Shown here: positions 33,882 to 45,184 of the stretch, one piece after another | Layout: the number at the start of each line of letters is the position of its first letter | How positions within the stretch are numbered: the stretch's first letter is position 1 | NCBI GenBank assembly: GCA_963682025.1 | Contig: OY821519.1 | Location: 143,086,429 to 143,150,428, forward strand | Reading direction: 5' to 3' | Source: Cordilura impudica | Taxonomy: Eukaryota > Arthropoda > Insecta > Diptera > Scathophagidae | Length of the DNA: 64,000 nucleotides | The notes under the pieces: generated by a model | Told to the model about the DNA's origin: nothing | The model's input: only the letters and a program-made list of their open reading frames with translations | The model's database searches: none | Made by a program: the position numbers and the translations under genes

Positions 33882-34403
33882 CACTGGCGGTCATGAAAAC
33901 CGCACCAACTCACTTATGGTATGTATTAAAACGCAAAGCTACTGATCAAAAACCCGAAAACAAGAAAAATTGATTTCAGCACTTACAATGCGTATGGTAC
34001 AGCGTTATTAACGATGAAACCATGAAGGTCCTTGTTGACTCCTTGCCATCAAGGATAATGGCTGTTATAAAGGCCGTAAGAGGAGAAAAAACGTACTAAT
34101 GTACTTTTTTTTCTTAATTTAATGTTACTTTTAGTAAAAAAAAAAATTGATTATTAAGAGAAGCAGTTCTATGCTAAAAATGAATTTAAAAACAAACTTA
34201 TAAAAATTTTGATTTTTCCGCAGGTGAATTTTTTTGGAAAAATTAACGTATATGCAACTTCCAGAAATACATTTCTATTTTTTTTTACCTTGTGCTTGAT
34301 TTGAATTGTCTTTAAATTACATAAAATATCATTTTCTTAAGCGCAAACTTAAACGATTTCATAATATCATGATTTTTTGGAGTGGTTTTTATTACCACCA
34401 GTG
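33882..34403 (+). mobile_element. Internally deleted Tc1-like element
   Basis: Inverted termini CACTGGCGGTCATGAAAACC and GGTTTTTATTACCACCAGTG are flanked by TA (33880-33881 and 34404-34405), giving 522 bp. Inside, about 33975-34100, is a transposase C-terminus (V-Q-R-Y-N-D-E-T-M-K-V-L-V-D-S-L-P-S-R ... A-V-I-K-A-V-R-G). It is inserted just beyond the 3' end of the hAT transposase relic. Confidence 0.88.
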
Positions 34404-34454
34404 TATATACATTGTATATAAAGATTAACAAAAATTAAATAAAATTTTTATTTA

Positions 34455-35880
34455 CAGAGATAAATAAATGTTGCTTTATGTTTTCAAAAGTAAAATTCAA
34501 CCTATTTGGTTTTAAAAAGTTTTTAAACATCGAAAAAGACCGCTCAACATCCACATCCACGGATGTGATTTTTAAATGACGACAATTTTTTTAAGCAGTA
34601 TTTTTTTTTTTTGACTGTTTCATCACAAGGGCTTAAAGAAAAAATACAAGAAATTTGTTTGATAGTATTAAATCCATAATTTTTTTATGGCCTTATCTAC
34701 TTTGCTTCGAACTGTTTCACCAACTTCGCCTCCCACTGTATTAATTTGGTTAATAGCTTCGTCAATTAGTTTTACTTGGCTTGATAAAGAATTATATTCT
34801 TTCAGTTTACTAATTGCTTTAACAAGGAATGAATAATTAGAACTAACAAATACCAACTGGTCTTTAATTGATTGCAAATCTAAAATCTACTGCATCTTCT
34901 TCGTTTCAAGTTTTCACAACATCCTTGAATTGATCAAAGTTGTTGGCGTAGTACAGGACAGCCTCTATCCATGTTCCCCAGCTGGTTATTACAGGTTGAG
35001 GTGTAAGATTAAGTTCTGGATACATTTAATATAGCAACTCATGATGGTTCTTTGAGAAATATTTTTCTTCCATAAGAAGTCAAAAGGTGTATGTTTTCAA
35101 ATTGATTTCTGATTTCCTCTGGAACGCGGTGCATGGCATGGGCCAAACAAGTAATGTGAATCATATTAGGGTAAAAACTTTTAAAAAAACTTGCAGATTT
35201 CACCATATACGGAGCAGCATCAGTCACATACAAAAGTATTTGATAGTTATCGCCTAATAATGAAATTGAGTTCGAGCAATTGTAGCGCGATTTGGTTTAA
35301 CTAATTCTACTACGTTAAGTAAGAATTTTGGTTTGCCTCTCTCTTCATCTGTATCTAAAATACCAACGATTATGTTAGCAACAAACCGGCCTTCAATGTC
35401 TATAGTCTCATCGATGGAGACCCATAGATAATTTGGTTTTAATATTTCAATTACTTCACTAAGTTTTTTATTATATATTCTGTTTTTCTAATAGTACTTT
35501 CAGATAGAATGGTCTCATTAATATAGTTTTTTAAAAAATTAGTTAATTGTATGTTGTTTAATTTATATAAATATTTCTTTTCGTATCTGTTGTTCTTCAC
35601 AGTTGTTGTAAATCGGAATACATTTATTCCAATTTTATGATGGTTGATATAAAATGTAAAAACGATTAAAATAGTTAGGCACTTTCCTACATTGTAACTA
35701 TTACTACAACCATGTTGAAAATTAAATTGTAAGAAACTATAACATAGTTTTAGACGTTCTAAAAAAAATATGCAACTATGTAAAAACGTAAAAAATACAT
35801 TTAAATGAAATAATAGAAAATTATGTGGCAAAACTTGAATTTTACACTAAATAACGCGAAATATGACACAAAAATATGCT
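34455..35880 (-). pseudogene. hAT-superfamily transposase pseudogene
   Basis: Reverse-strand order: N-terminal S-E-S-T-I-R-K-T near 35480; W-V-S-I-D-E-T-I-D-I-E-G-R near 35410; V-G-I-L-D-T-D-E near 35350; [10 protein letters not shown] near 35215; [12 protein letters not shown] near 35145; T-S-W-G-T-W-I-E-A near 34985; a helical segment to 34668; and the dimerisation block V-D-V-E-R-S-F-S...N-R near 34500-34560. This is the conserved layout of insect hAT proteins of the kind annotated near CGG-repeat-binding proteins. Multiple frameshifts are present. The N-terminal zinc finger was not found. Confidence 0.85.
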
Positions 35881-35944
35881 TTATAGGAAAATATGCATAA
35901 ATAAAGAATTTTCAGCAAAATATGCAAAAAAAATGCACTACCGA

Positions 35945-37185
35945 ATCGATGCCATTTTAACGCAAATTCTTTGATGCGCAAAGATATGTTGTTTATACTG
36001 TTCTTAGACTAACGACAAAAAACATGCATTTGCATGAAGTTTCGCTCTATGGTTATTAATGACCTAGAGAGGCACAATATTTCTGCAATTTGCCAACTTT
36101 ATTACATATTTTCTATGATCTCTGTGAAACACTTAATATTTTTCAAAATTTTGTATTAGAGAAAACAAATTAATATTTTTCAATGTTTTGTACTGGAAAA
36201 GACATATTTTTCTAAAAATCATAAAGAGTTTGTGAATATTTCCATCAGACCGGTGTCTGGCATTAAGACTTCATCATCGATTTTACGAAATATTGTAATA
36301 ATTATTATATTATAATTAATTTAATTGTTTTTAGAAATTTCATACAAAGGACGCCCATGAGGTATCAATCTGCCTATATCTCCTAGCTACTAGAATTCGT
36401 ACTTTTTTGTCAAGTGTATTAGCACACTTATCTAAAGTCAGGTCTTATTTATGACCAGTGTTGTTCAGAATCAGTTTTCATAACATACAACTTTTCTTCC
36501 TGCCCTAATATATGAAGAAAAGTGCAATTATTATATTTCTATTTTAGGATTAATTATGCATTAACCGTTCTAATTTATAACCATCAAAAGTTTTGTTATT
36601 CGATATCATCATACATTACTACAATTCAATTCGATGTATAAATATATTTACTTTGATTTATGATTTTAAAATTACTAATCTCCACGCCCACTGTTCTTTA
36701 AGCACAAATATACTTTGTTTACAAATATAATATAAACATAACACAACCAGGTATCATACATCTGTATGTATGATTCTTGACACAACCTAAATATTTGCTA
36801 CGAACCAAAAAAAAAGTAAAAAACAATTCAAACAAACCAGGTTTGAAAACAACTGCAACTAATCATAGAGCAGCCGGCGACATGTGTCTGAAACATTAAG
36901 TTTCATTTTCTATACATCATTATTGCCGTAAATAACTTACAAGCAAAAACAAAATCCTGTTTTACGCACATTTTTTCAAGAAATAAAAGTGAATTTTATT
37001 TTAGTGACAATATAATGTGAACTAAATTGCCTGTATTTGAGAAATTTTAATGTAATGCAGCAATATTCATTTCTGAAACTAAAGGAAATTGCGAAAATAT
37101 TGGACAATTTCCACATTAACTAGGGTGCATATTATTTTTCAATCTTTGTATTTCAAAGAAAATCGGAAACAAAATATGAAATGTT
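35945..37185. other. Gene-free AT-rich interval
   Basis: No repeat shared with other parts of the window and no recognisable coding motif. Confidence 0.5.
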
Positions 37186-37189
37186 ATAT

Positions 37190-37740
37190 ATGTAGTTTAC
37201 TTTATAGGAAAAGGTACCATTTAAGAAAATTTACTTTTTTAAGAAAAAGGTAATTTTTATGAAATGTTATTTTTTAAGAATAGGTAGATTTTTCAAGAAA
37301 ATATACTTTTTTGAGAAAATGTACATTTTAATAAAATGTACTTTTTAGGAAAAGGAACTTTTTAAGAAAAGGTAACTTTTTAGTTTTTTTTTTCTTTTTT
37401 TGATAAAAAAAAGGTATTTTCTTAAGAAAACTATTAACAAAAAGTACTTATTTAAGAAAAGGGCCATTTTTTAAAATATGTCTACTTAAAGAATATTTAC
37501 TTTTTAAGAAAATTAACTTTTTTAAAGTTATTTCCTCAAGGAAATGTACTTTCTTAAGAAAATGCACTTTATCAGAAAATGTACTTTTCGTAAAAAAGTT
37601 TTTTTTTTAATAAAGTACATTTGCTTAAAAAAAGTACCTTAAAACAATTTTTCCTGGAAAAAGTAACTTTCCTTAAAAAGTATATTTTTTAAAAAGTCGC
37701 TTTCCTTAAGATATACTTAAAATATACTATTTTAAGAACA
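37190..37740. repeat. Degenerate palindromic minisatellite
   Basis: About 25 irregular copies of a TACTTTTTAAGAAAA-like unit, with both TTAAGAAAA and TTTTCTTAA present, so single strands could form many short hairpins. Units vary in length (15-30 bp). It abuts the left TIR of the Tc1 element at 37750. Confidence 0.8.
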
Positions 37741-37959
37741 TGAAAGCTACAGCGAGGAGCAAAAGTGTAGCATATTACTAAATGTTGTGAAATAATGCTC
37801 AATATATGTGTTATGTATGCAAATAAAATCATTATTTTAACTTATCAATTTAAGTAAGTAAGAAAAATAATTGTAAACAAAGAAATATCGCCAAATGTTA
37901 CACTTTTGCACTCATTAATTTGTCTCTGTGCATTATAATTGTTCATTGACTTACACGGA

Positions 37960-38956
37960 AGGTTCCAAAGTTAAAGAAATAATAAATTCATTAAAAAAAT
38001 AATGAATCTGTAAGAAAAATAGCTGAAAAATGCAAAATAATTCATATGACAATCCAAAGAATAACGCAGAAGTATGGAATACATATTGCAGCTCCCTGTC
38101 TTGGACGTCCAAGAATTATAGACGACCGTACTAGTCGGCATCTTGACAAATTAGTAACAACTGGCAATTGTGTCTCGCCAGCTGAAAACATTAAAAAATG
38201 ATGCCACTCGGTGGACGGCTCGGCGAAGTTTAAAAAGATTGGGTCTCAAAGCTGCTGAAAAAAAGAAAACTATTTTTGTCCAGAAAGAACATACAGCGCC
38301 GAAAGGAATTTGTTCAAACATATAAAAATTGGACAGAATACGATTAGAGCCAGGTAAATGCAAATATTGAGTTAACTTTTTAAATTTTAATAAAAATATT
38401 TTCACTTTTTTTAAGGTTATATGGCCTGTTGAGACCAAAATTAACCGTTTTGAGTCGCTCACGATACTGGACTAAAGATCCCAATACGATAAATCACAAC
38501 CAGGTCACCCAAACATTGTAACACGGTGGTGGTTCGACAATGGTTTCGGGTTGTATTAACAAAAATGGAGTAGGTCCCATAGTTAAAATTGATGGTATTA
38601 TGAAAAAGGAGCAATACCTAGAAATTTTACGAACTAATATACCAGCTGCCATTGAGAAATCGGGCCTTTCTCCTGAAAACGTTCTGTTTCGGCAAGGTAA
38701 TGACCCGCAGCATACGGTTAAAATTGTAAAGAATTTTAATTTTGAAGTGGCCTCCAGTGTCGCCGGATATGAATCCAATCGAAAATTTTTGGAGTTGTAT
38801 AAAGACAAAACTCCAAATGGCGTGAACGAACTATGGATCCAAGTTAAGGACATTTGTGAGTTGATACCCAACGAAATGGTTGCAACTTTTTGTAACAGTA
38901 TGCCAAACATGCTGCAAAAACTACAGAGAGCTAAAGGTTTATGGACAAAATATTAA
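37960..38956 (+). pseudogene. Tc1-like transposase pseudogene
   Basis: N-terminal helix-turn-helix remnants and G-R-P-R-I-I-D-D-R (about 38107) are followed, after frameshifts, by R-R-K-E-F-V-Q-T-Y-K-N-W (about 38300), H-G-G-G-S-T-M-V-S-G-C (about 38523) and G-V-G-P-I-V-K-I-D-G. The clean frame 38540-38956 holds the catalytic-site remnant Q-G-N-D-P-Q-H-T (normally Q-D-N-D-P-K-H-T). It ends after a G-L-W-T-K-Y tail at the stop 38954-38956. The first catalytic D block is lost near 38390, where an intron-like or AT-rich insertion occurs. Confidence 0.82.
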
Positions 38957-39177
38957 AACAGCGATAAAATGGATTACAAAAAAATCATGTGAGTCCGATC
39001 ACAGGGGAGATGTGTAAACATCTAGTAATTAATGATTTTTTATGGCACTTTTTTAAAATCAAACAGAAATCGTCATCTATGTATCACTTATAGCAATCAA
39101 CTGCAGGGGATCTGCTAATATAAAAATATAGTCCATATTTAAGACGCAAAAAATTAAACAAATTTTTTCCTCATTTA

Positions 39178-39216
39178 CTCGACGTTTCGCCCCGTTTCGA
39201 TGGCATCTTCAGGAGT
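39178..39216 (-). other. Penelope-like / hammerhead-like signature
   Basis: Reverse strand reads CCTGAAGATGCC, then ATCGAAAC, then GGGGCGAAACGTCG. A CTGAAGA...GAAACGTCG string with a short GCC/GGC stem is a hallmark of the terminal repeats of Penelope-like retroelements, where hammerhead ribozyme motifs are known. No Penelope RT is readable nearby, and strand folding has not been tested. Confidence 0.4.
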
Positions 39217-39369
39217 CAATTTATTTCTTTAACACACAAATAAAACAAAGTAAATATAAAATTAAGCCGTCGTCAAATTGTAATTATTTTAAAAATAATG
39301 TTAAACATTTGCGTCATAAATTAAACCATTTAACTATTGTACATTTGATTTTTTTTAAATTATTATATA

Positions 39370-39737
39370 CTAGCAGATTCCAACGCTCGAAATTCGAGTG
39401 CAAATTCTAGGCAGCTTTATTCTCCAACTTAGGCAATTCACAAACCAACACTTTTATGGTGTATTATTATTGTGAATGAAGATAACAAACTCATTAACAA
39501 ACACATTAACAAATTTAATAAAACACACCCAGTATATGTATAATTTTATGTATGTGTTAGTAGCAACTTTAAATGCAATTTACTCAAAACAAAGGAAACA
39601 AATTTAAAAATATGTAAATCTGCAAAATGGCTAAAAAGAAATACCTTTCAAATAATATACGTTTGTTTAAAATCGGGATAAAACGGTAGAACAAAACATC
39701 GGTCACAAGAAATCGCCTAGCCTATTAATATTATAGA
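39370..39737 (-). mobile_element. Non-autonomous Helitron, copy d
   Basis: On the reverse strand: A|TCTATAATATTAATAGGCTA ... hairpin GCACTCGAATTTCGAGCG ... CTGCTAG|T. CTAG is at 39370-39373; 368 bp. It lies in the region inserted into the Tc1 element. Confidence 0.9.
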
Positions 39738-39927
39738 TATATACAAAACACATAACAATCGTATTACTGCAAACTAAACAGCCACTGTGTATAATTTACT
39801 AATGTCGTCCACGCCTTCCTTCTTGTTTATCGTTCTGTCAATATTTTTATGTATGTATGAACTTTCTAATATGAATCTCTTTCGAATGTTACTCTCTTTA
39901 TCCAATTTATTTATTATTTCAACAGGT

Positions 39928-40745
39928 TAATTTTTAACTTTTCATTTTTCGTTTTTCATTTTTCATTTTTGTTTTTCATTTTTAATTTTTAATTTTTAAT
40001 TTTTAATTTTTAATTTTTAATTTTTAATTTTTAACTTTTCATTTTTCGTTTTTCATTTTTCATTTTTATTTTTCATTTTTAATTTTTAATTTTTAATTTT
40101 TAATTTTTAATTTTTAATTTTTAATTTTTAATTTTTAATTTTTAATTTTTAATTTTTAATTTTTAATTTTTAATTTTTAATTTTTAATTTTTAATTTTTA
40201 ATTTTTAATTTTTAATTTTTAATTTTTAATTTTTAATTTTTAATTTTTAATTTTTAATTTTTAATTTTTAATTTTTAATTTTTAATTTTTAATTTTTAAT
40301 TTTTAATTTTTAATTTTTAATTTTTAATTTTTAATTTTGAATTTTGAATTTTGAATTTTGAATTTTTAATTTTTAATTTTTAATTTTTAATTTTTAATTT
40401 TTAATTTTTAATTTTTAATTTTTAATTTTTAATTTTTAATTTTTAATTTTTAATTTTTAATTTTTAATTTTTAATTTTTAATTTTTAATTTTTAATTTTT
40501 AATTTTTAATTTTTAATTTTTAATTTTTAATTTTTAATTTTTAATTTTTAATTTTTAATTTTTAATTTTTAATTTTTAACTTTTAACTTTTAATTTTTAA
40601 TTTTTAATTTTTAATTTTTAATTTTTAATTTTTAATTTTTATTTTTTTATTTTTCATTTTTAATTTTTTATTTTTCAATTTTCATTTTTTATTTTTTATT
40701 TTCCATTTTTAATTTTTTATTTTTTATTTTTCATTTTCCAATTTT
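39928..40745. repeat. (TTTTTAA)n heptanucleotide array, ~0.8 kb
   Basis: About 85-100 heptamers, mostly perfect TTTTTAA. Clustered variants are TTTTTCA at both edges, TTTTGAA at 40334-40362 and TTTTAAC near 40580. The leading edge appears duplicated: TTTTTAACTTTTCATTTTTC occurs at 39930 and again at 40030. It encodes nothing. Confidence 0.95.
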
Positions 40746-40801
40746 TCCAATTTTCATTTTTCATTTTCAAAAAGGTTATTGCATATTATAATTTTTTCAC
40801 C

Positions 40802-40872
40802 AATACAATCGTAAGTCACACCGATTTTGTCTTACGCTCACGGTTACGCTGTTTTTGTGATTGTATTGCGAG
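40802..40872. repeat. Short inverted repeat
   Basis: CAATACAATC near 40802 pairs with GATTGTATTG near 40857-40868, with a further GTAAG/CTTACG pair inside. It is a ~70-bp foldback next to the Tc1 right arm. Confidence 0.55.
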
Positions 40873-41147
40873 TACAGATATTTACACATCAATAAGAAAA
40901 TATTGCTTGGTTCAAAATAGTACGATTTGAATACTTTATTTTAACTATAATTATCTTATTTAATATTCATAATAGAATTATGTATGTTTGTGTTATATTT
41001 TTAAGAAAAGACAATAAATAAAATAAGTTGAAAAAATTATTTCATTTTCATACATTGTAAGAAATATTGAGCAACATATCTTAACATTGTGTACCATGCA
41101 ACACTTTTGGTCCTCACTGTACTTCCTCCAGAAAAGGTATTTGAAAA

Positions 41148-41940
41148 AAAAACAAGTAAGAAAATTATAGTCGGTCTAGACCGAGTATACGATACCCTAT
41201 ACCATGCGTTTGGAGACCCTATCTCTTAGGCCCAACTAACTGGACATAGAAAATAAGCAAAAACCAAATTTGAGTGGGATTTTTATTAATTTTTTTGGCT
41301 GCAGATATGAAAAAGTTCATATCGGATGCTATATCTATATAGGGACTTGGTCCAAAAATGGACCGATCCTGATCTTGTTTGATAAAGTCTCTTGTATTTT
41401 GCAAAAATATATACAAACAAAATTTGAGAAGAATCAGTGCGATATTTTTGTTTTTTAATAGATTTAAGTGAAGATCGGGAAGCAGCTCTATATGGGGTCA
41501 AAGGGATCATTTTTGAAATACTGATTAATGGATGTAATGAACGCATACAAACCCAATTTGAGTAAGATCTATATGACAATTTGGATCTTATGGCAATTTA
41601 TGTCGATTTCATATGGGTAATTTGTATGGGGGCTAGGTCTGAACATGGACCGATTCTCACCAATTTCAATAGCGTTCATCCCATGGCCGATAAAAGCTTA
41701 TGTACCAAATTTCATCAAAATACATTCATATTTGCGACCTGCAGTTTGATTACAAGCTTTACATGGACACACTGACGGACGGAGGGACGGACGAACGGAC
41801 GGACATTGTTAAATCAACTCAGAAAGTGATTCTGATTCGATCGGTATAATTAAAGATGGGTCTGGGTCAAATATTTTTGGTTATTACAAACAGCAGCACA
41901 AAGTCATTATACCCAAACCACATAGTGGTATAGGGTATAA
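41148..41940 (+). mobile_element. DINE-1-like repeat, copy F (full length)
   Basis: Start ACAAGTAAGAAAATTATAG, then the 5' near-palindrome GTCGGTCTAGACCGA and GATACCCTATACCATGCG. A (GGAC)n-like run lies near 41775-41808 and a stem-loop at 41812-41842. The end GTCATTATACCC...TGGTATAGGGTATAA carries the inverted partner of the 5' ATACCCTATACCA. This copy gives the best view of both ends. Confidence 0.88.
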
Positions 41941-42225
41941 AAACTTCCTCAAAGAAAGATTTTTGTTAAGAAAAGCAGCGTAAAATGTGGAAATATCACA
42001 CATCATGTCTATTTTCATGTGCCGTAAACATACCAAAGTATTGTTCGACAGTGACACCCGTCACTTCTACGTACAGTGATTAACAGGAAATGAAACAGCG
42101 TAATGCAGAGCATTTGTTATTATAAAGTGTTCACAGCGGCAGTGTTGGAAATGTGCATCAAATTACAACATCGTTCGCCTCGGATAAGGCATTGGATGTT
42201 CAACAAATGCAGCATATTTTATAAA

Positions 42226-42739
42226 AATTTAAATTAGTTGGCAGGGCGATTACTTGTGATATATATTAGACGTTCAATTTCCAACCGATTTTGACAAAAA
42301 AAAATATACCATTTGAAAGGTATTTATTTGGAGATGTACACCATAATTACAGATTTACACCATCTGGTACATTTTTTTGCAGCAAAATTCATTTAAAGTT
42401 ACTAGTAACACATACACAAAACACATATTTAAGCTTCAAATAAAAAATATGCAATGCTGTGTGTGTATTTATTAAATTTGTGTTGAATTGTGAATTGACT
42501 AAAATTTATTGCATACATTTAGGCTCTTATAAAGTTATTTATTAATAAACCAATTTATATAACTTCTGTATGTTCAAGAAATTTTTATAATGAAATTTAA
42601 TGAATTTTATTTAAATATTCATACATTTTATATACATATATACATATATAGATTAAAAAACCTTGAAAGAAAAAAATCGAATGAGAAAATAAAATTTCCT
42701 AGAATTTGCACTCGAATTACGAGAGCTGTGCTCTGCTAG
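42226..42739 (+). mobile_element. Non-autonomous Helitron, copy e (chimeric)
   Basis: The 5' half (GGGCGATTACTTGTGATATAT, then AAAGGTATTTATTT) follows subfamily 1. The 3' half (TATATAGATTAAAAAACCTTG) follows subfamily 2. The 3' end is GCACTCGAATTACGAGAGC, then CTGCTAG|T (CTAG 42736-42739). The 5' TC end has decayed. Confidence 0.75.
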
Positions 42740-42784
42740 TTTCATAAAAATAGTGAAGATTAAATAAATAAATATAAAAAACTT

Positions 42785-42862
42785 GTAGTTTGATTTCAAG
42801 ACGGACGGACATCGTTAAGACAATACAGAAGATGAGTTCTGAGTCAGTCGGTATTATGATAT
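42785..42862 (+). mobile_element. DINE-1-like terminal fragment
   Basis: GTAGTTTGATTTCAAG, ACGGACGGACATCG and a damaged TTCTGAGTCAGTCGGTAT stem-loop identify the 3' part of the family. Confidence 0.6.
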
Positions 42863-43988
42863 GATAAGATGATATGATAAAATTTTATACCATAGAAGTG
42901 GTCGATCACAAATATGTTACAGCCTAATGGAAATTGGTGTGAGAGTGTTTTGCGAAAATTAATTATAAATTAATGTACTTATAACATGTTGCATTGGAAT
43001 AAGTAATGTTAAAGCTAAAAATATGTTTGAGTATCCTGTTTAGCCATAAATTTTAAAAAGGCAAAATTACCTCAAGTACAACTGATTTCATAACTGGCAC
43101 ATATTGCAAAGAAAAAATTGCAATGTACATACATGTGAATGTATGAATGAACAACATACACGAATCAGAGGGAAAATGTTTTCATAATCGTGAATTTTTT
43201 TTCCTTCAGTGCTTATCTTTTAACATTTTACTTACAAATTACCAGCAATCACTTTGATTGTATTGTATTTTGTTTTTTTTTTTTTGTTTTTCATAACAAT
43301 TTATAAATTTTATTTTTGCTAAAAGCCGCTACTCGTAGCATGTCTCAGCATTTGTATGTTTTTAACAACTTCTTGGCATACCGCGCCAATATGTTGCAAG
43401 GGAGGAGGCTGTTGGTTGTTGGTCGAATGTGTTAATAAACAAGTTCTTCAACAACATCTCAACATGACCACCACCAACCAAACCAACAACAAACACTACC
43501 ACCAACAATTCGTCCAGTATCGCCAGTAATATCGTCATCATGATCTTAAGATGAATTCAGTTGCCCAGCATACCACATGTGGTGGGGTACTCAACTTTAA
43601 AGACCAGTCTTGGGATTTCGTGTGTGTTTTTTTTTATTTATTCACAAATTGTCTAGCAAAATATGCGCTAGTATTTTGATAATCATTCATATTGGCAGTC
43701 ATATTTTTATTTATTTACTAAATATTAAAATACACGTTTGTTTATGTGCCGAAAAGGGAAGGTTTACGAGTGTAAGGAGTCACTGCTATTTAGATAAAAG
43801 TCAGTATAAAAATTTTAATTTGATTGCAAATACACTATGCCATTTCATTTAAAAATTTAGGATACTCTTTTTAAAGAGTCAATCTTTGAGCTTTGAAGTT
43901 GTTCAACCATTAATCATTTAAAACCAATTTTTTTATCAATCGCTCACCTGTCAAATAATAGCCCAACCAAAAAAAGATAATTCTAAGA
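42863..43988. other. Gene-free interval with CAA/CCA-rich patch
   Basis: A CCAACAAC-rich stretch at 43435-43510 is preceded by GTTGGTTGTTGGTC (43409-43425), which could pair with it. No coding exon or known repeat was recognised. Confidence 0.5.
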
Positions 43989-43989
43989 T

Positions 43990-44374
43990 AATTCTACGAA
44001 ATTTTACTTTTTCTTTCAATGTTTTTTTAATCTATATATTTTAAATATTTATGATGATAAATAATTTTATAAGAGCATTAATTTTAGGCAATTCACAATT
44101 CAACACAGGACGTGTGATATACAATTATAATGAAATTCGATAAATTGTGAATTGGCTAAAATTGATTAACATATCTTTAGGCTATTATAACATTTTTTGT
44201 ATTATTTTATTTTATTTAATTTAATATATTTTTAACACATATTATACATAAATTTAAAAATTCTGCACTTCTACTCCATATGAACTACAACTATGCCAAT
44301 TTTCACACTCCTCCGTGGCCGCATTATGCTTAAACAGGAACGAAAGAATTTTCCTTTACGTATAAATATACAGA
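43990..44374 (-). mobile_element. Non-autonomous Helitron, copy f (subfamily 2, decayed 3' end)
   Basis: Matches the interior and 5' end of subfamily 2 (CTCCTCCGTGGCCGCAT, ACGTATAAATATACAGAT). The 3' hairpin and CTAG are unrecognisable. Confidence 0.7.
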
Positions 44375-45184
44375 TTTTGTTTTGTAGTGCACATTGTATG
44401 GCATATGTACTTTATTGAGCATTTTTAATTGTTTTTTTAAATATGATTTAAGAATTGATAGGGAAAATCTACAGATTGTAGCTAAGTTATCGCATTTGTT
44501 GAGTCATAAGATATAAAAATATTATATTTTATAATTGATGCCATTCCACACAAGTAAATCAAGATTTTCTGAGTAATTAAAAAATATCAATGTCATGATG
44601 AAAATGTCACATAAAAAATAAAGCCATCCAGCTGATATAGAAATTAAGGGCACGCAAAAAAAGAAGAAAAAAAAAATAGGTTGATTATAAAAATAAATTT
44701 TAAATTTAATTAAAATAATAAAAATACGCAAATTTTCAAAATTTATATACAAGAGGAAAAGATTAAACAGAGAAAAATTTAAATTGAAATTAAAACAAAA
44801 CACTCCTTCCTTGTGAAAATATGAATGCGATCTGTTATGATGTGATGTTTGTGTGATATACGAGTATGTAGGATAAGGTGGGTACCACCAACAACCAACA
44901 ACGAACATAAGGTCCGTTTCACAGTTATAAGTTCACTCAATTTTTTACTACATCTCCAGAAAGACATACTGTAAGGTAAGAATACTGTCTACACAAATTT
45001 TGTATGTAGCGAAGAGTGCAAGCAGCAAGAAATTAATTTTTTTGGACTAACGGTAAATCTATTTAACAAGAAAAAACTACAAGTATTTTAAAATTAAATA
45101 GTCAATTATTAAAATCATAGATGGCAGTGTCGTTAGTGTCTCTTAGGTGTTTTAAGTTATTGAATGTTAAAAATCTTTAAAAAC

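Larger units (their letters stand above)
37750..41119 (+). mobile_element. Tc1-like element swollen to 3.4 kb by insertions
   Basis: The left TIR CAGCGAGGAGCAAAAGTGT and right TIR ACACTTTTGGTCCTCACTG are flanked by TA (37748-37749 and 41120-41121). Homology between the arms continues about 100 bp inward. Between the transposase stop (38956) and the right arm lie unrelated insertions: a Penelope-like signature, a Helitron (39370-39737), the TTTTTAA array and a small inverted repeat. Confidence 0.85.

Noticed and set aside
35451..35831. 126-codon ORF taken as a single protein
   Set aside because: Only its C-terminal part (S-E-S-T-I-R-K-T region) is hAT-like. The N-terminal portion is out-of-frame junk, so it is included within the hAT pseudogene rather than called as a gene.
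38494..38910. 138-codon reverse-strand ORF
   Set aside because: Antisense shadow of the Tc1 transposase frame at 38540-38956.
39928..40745. Telomere-like repeat
   Set aside because: TTTTTAA is AT-only, embedded inside a TA-flanked Tc1 element, and dipterans mostly lack short telomeric repeats. Treated as a microsatellite expansion.
43610..43852. 80-codon forward ORF
   Set aside because: No motif, phenylalanine/isoleucine-rich from AT composition; not supported as a gene.
44522..44908. 128-codon reverse-strand ORF
   Set aside because: Low-complexity F/I/Y-rich translation with a long F run from a T/A tract; ends in the TIR of a Tc1 element. Judged a chance frame.
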